Assembly: GCA_013400975.1 (NCBI GenBank)
Contig: WBMZ01012755.1
Location: 124,001 to 188,000 of the forward strand
DNA: 64,000 bases
Reading direction: 5' to 3'
DNA from: Atrichornis clamosus
Lineage: Eukaryota > Chordata > Aves > Passeriformes > Menuridae
The position numbers were made by a program, and so were the translations under genes. This document shows positions 63,641-64,000 of the stretch, in pieces; positions within the stretch are counted from its first letter, which is position 1, and every line of letters starts with the position of its first letter. The notes below the pieces were generated by a model. The model had not been told where the DNA came from, did not search any database, and saw only the letters and a program-made list of their open reading frames with translations.

Positions 63641-64000
63641 GTGAAAATATCCGGCATGTAGAGAGGTAACTCTGACTCTCCAAAACTACCTCAAAAGGGC
63701 TTAAAAGCTGAGCAAGCTTACCACAGGGAAGTCAGGGTATGAAGTCTCTGTCTGAGCCTGTTAAAGGCCTTTAACAGCCTTGTTCAGATGTGACTCCCCA
63801 TCTGGACATCCCATCTACCAGCAGGATTAGTGTCAAAGTCACCACTCATTGCTGCCCCACAGGAGGCATGAGGGGAGCAGTGAAACTCTCACACTGTCCT
63901 TCTGCACGTAGTTACAGCATTCAGGAACAGGAATATTTGGGCTCACCTCTTCGGGTGATCCAAGCACTCTTTTTGGATAACACCCACAGAAGGAGGACTG
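63641..64000. other. Right edge, no gene recognised
   Basis: Moderately GC-rich sequence with no repeat family or coding signal that I can support. It may belong to a feature continuing beyond the window. Confidence 0.4.

Noticed and set aside
63326..63644. Overlapping frames on both strands near the right edge
   Set aside because: They fall inside a truncated LTR.
1..64000. CRISPR arrays, bacterial operons, rRNA or tRNA genes, phage-like modules
   Set aside because: No regularly spaced repeats, tRNA-like cloverleaf motifs, long adjacent open frames or ribosome-binding patterns were seen. The sequence is vertebrate in character.

Overview
The window looks like nuclear DNA from a bird. It is AT-rich, with long single-copy non-coding stretches. 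The interspersed repeats I can recognise are CR1 LINE copies, which are 5'-truncated and mostly end in the ATTCTATGATTCTATGA-type tail, and LTRs of two avian endogenous-retrovirus types. I see no bacterial or viral gene organisation, operon, CRISPR array, rRNA or tRNA. No open frame in any of the six frames exceeds about 171 codons, and none is a recognisable complete gene.

Layout. 1-5 kb: AT-rich sequence with weak candidate exons and an (AAAT)n microsatellite. 5.19-5.63 kb: CR1 on the minus strand. 6-20 kb: mostly featureless, with a candidate minus-strand exon at 11.9 kb. 20.4-21.8 kb: candidate plus-strand exon, a plus-strand CR1 and a GC-richer block. 22-37 kb: single-copy AT-rich DNA with a candidate exon at 26.0 kb and a CR1 tail at 27.6 kb. 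37.7-41.3 kb: a GC-rich open block and three further minus-strand open segments with compatible splice phases. 44-46 kb: TG/TA microsatellite and a one-base assembly gap flanked by a near-duplicate. 46.8-47.8 kb: the longest CR1 copy, with a dead reverse-transcriptase fragment. 52.98-55.5 kb: a T25 tract, a minus-strand solo LTR, a GC-richer block and a plus-strand LTR of a second type. 61-63.6 kb: CR1 tail, another plus-strand CR1 and a truncated minus-strand LTR of the same type as the one at 55 kb.

The parsimonious reading is a gene-poor intergenic or intronic region of an avian chromosome. Several splice-bounded open segments are listed as low-confidence candidate exons. They fall on both strands and I recognise no protein family in them. 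In 64 kb of such DNA many pseudo-exons are expected by chance, so they are hypotheses only. I found no convincing previously undescribed system. The items most worth checking are the poly(A)-like tract beside an LTR at 53 kb, the phase-compatible minus-strand chain at 37.8-41.3 kb, the purine-first open segments at 11.9 and 26.0 kb, and the duplicated sequence around the N at 45,579.
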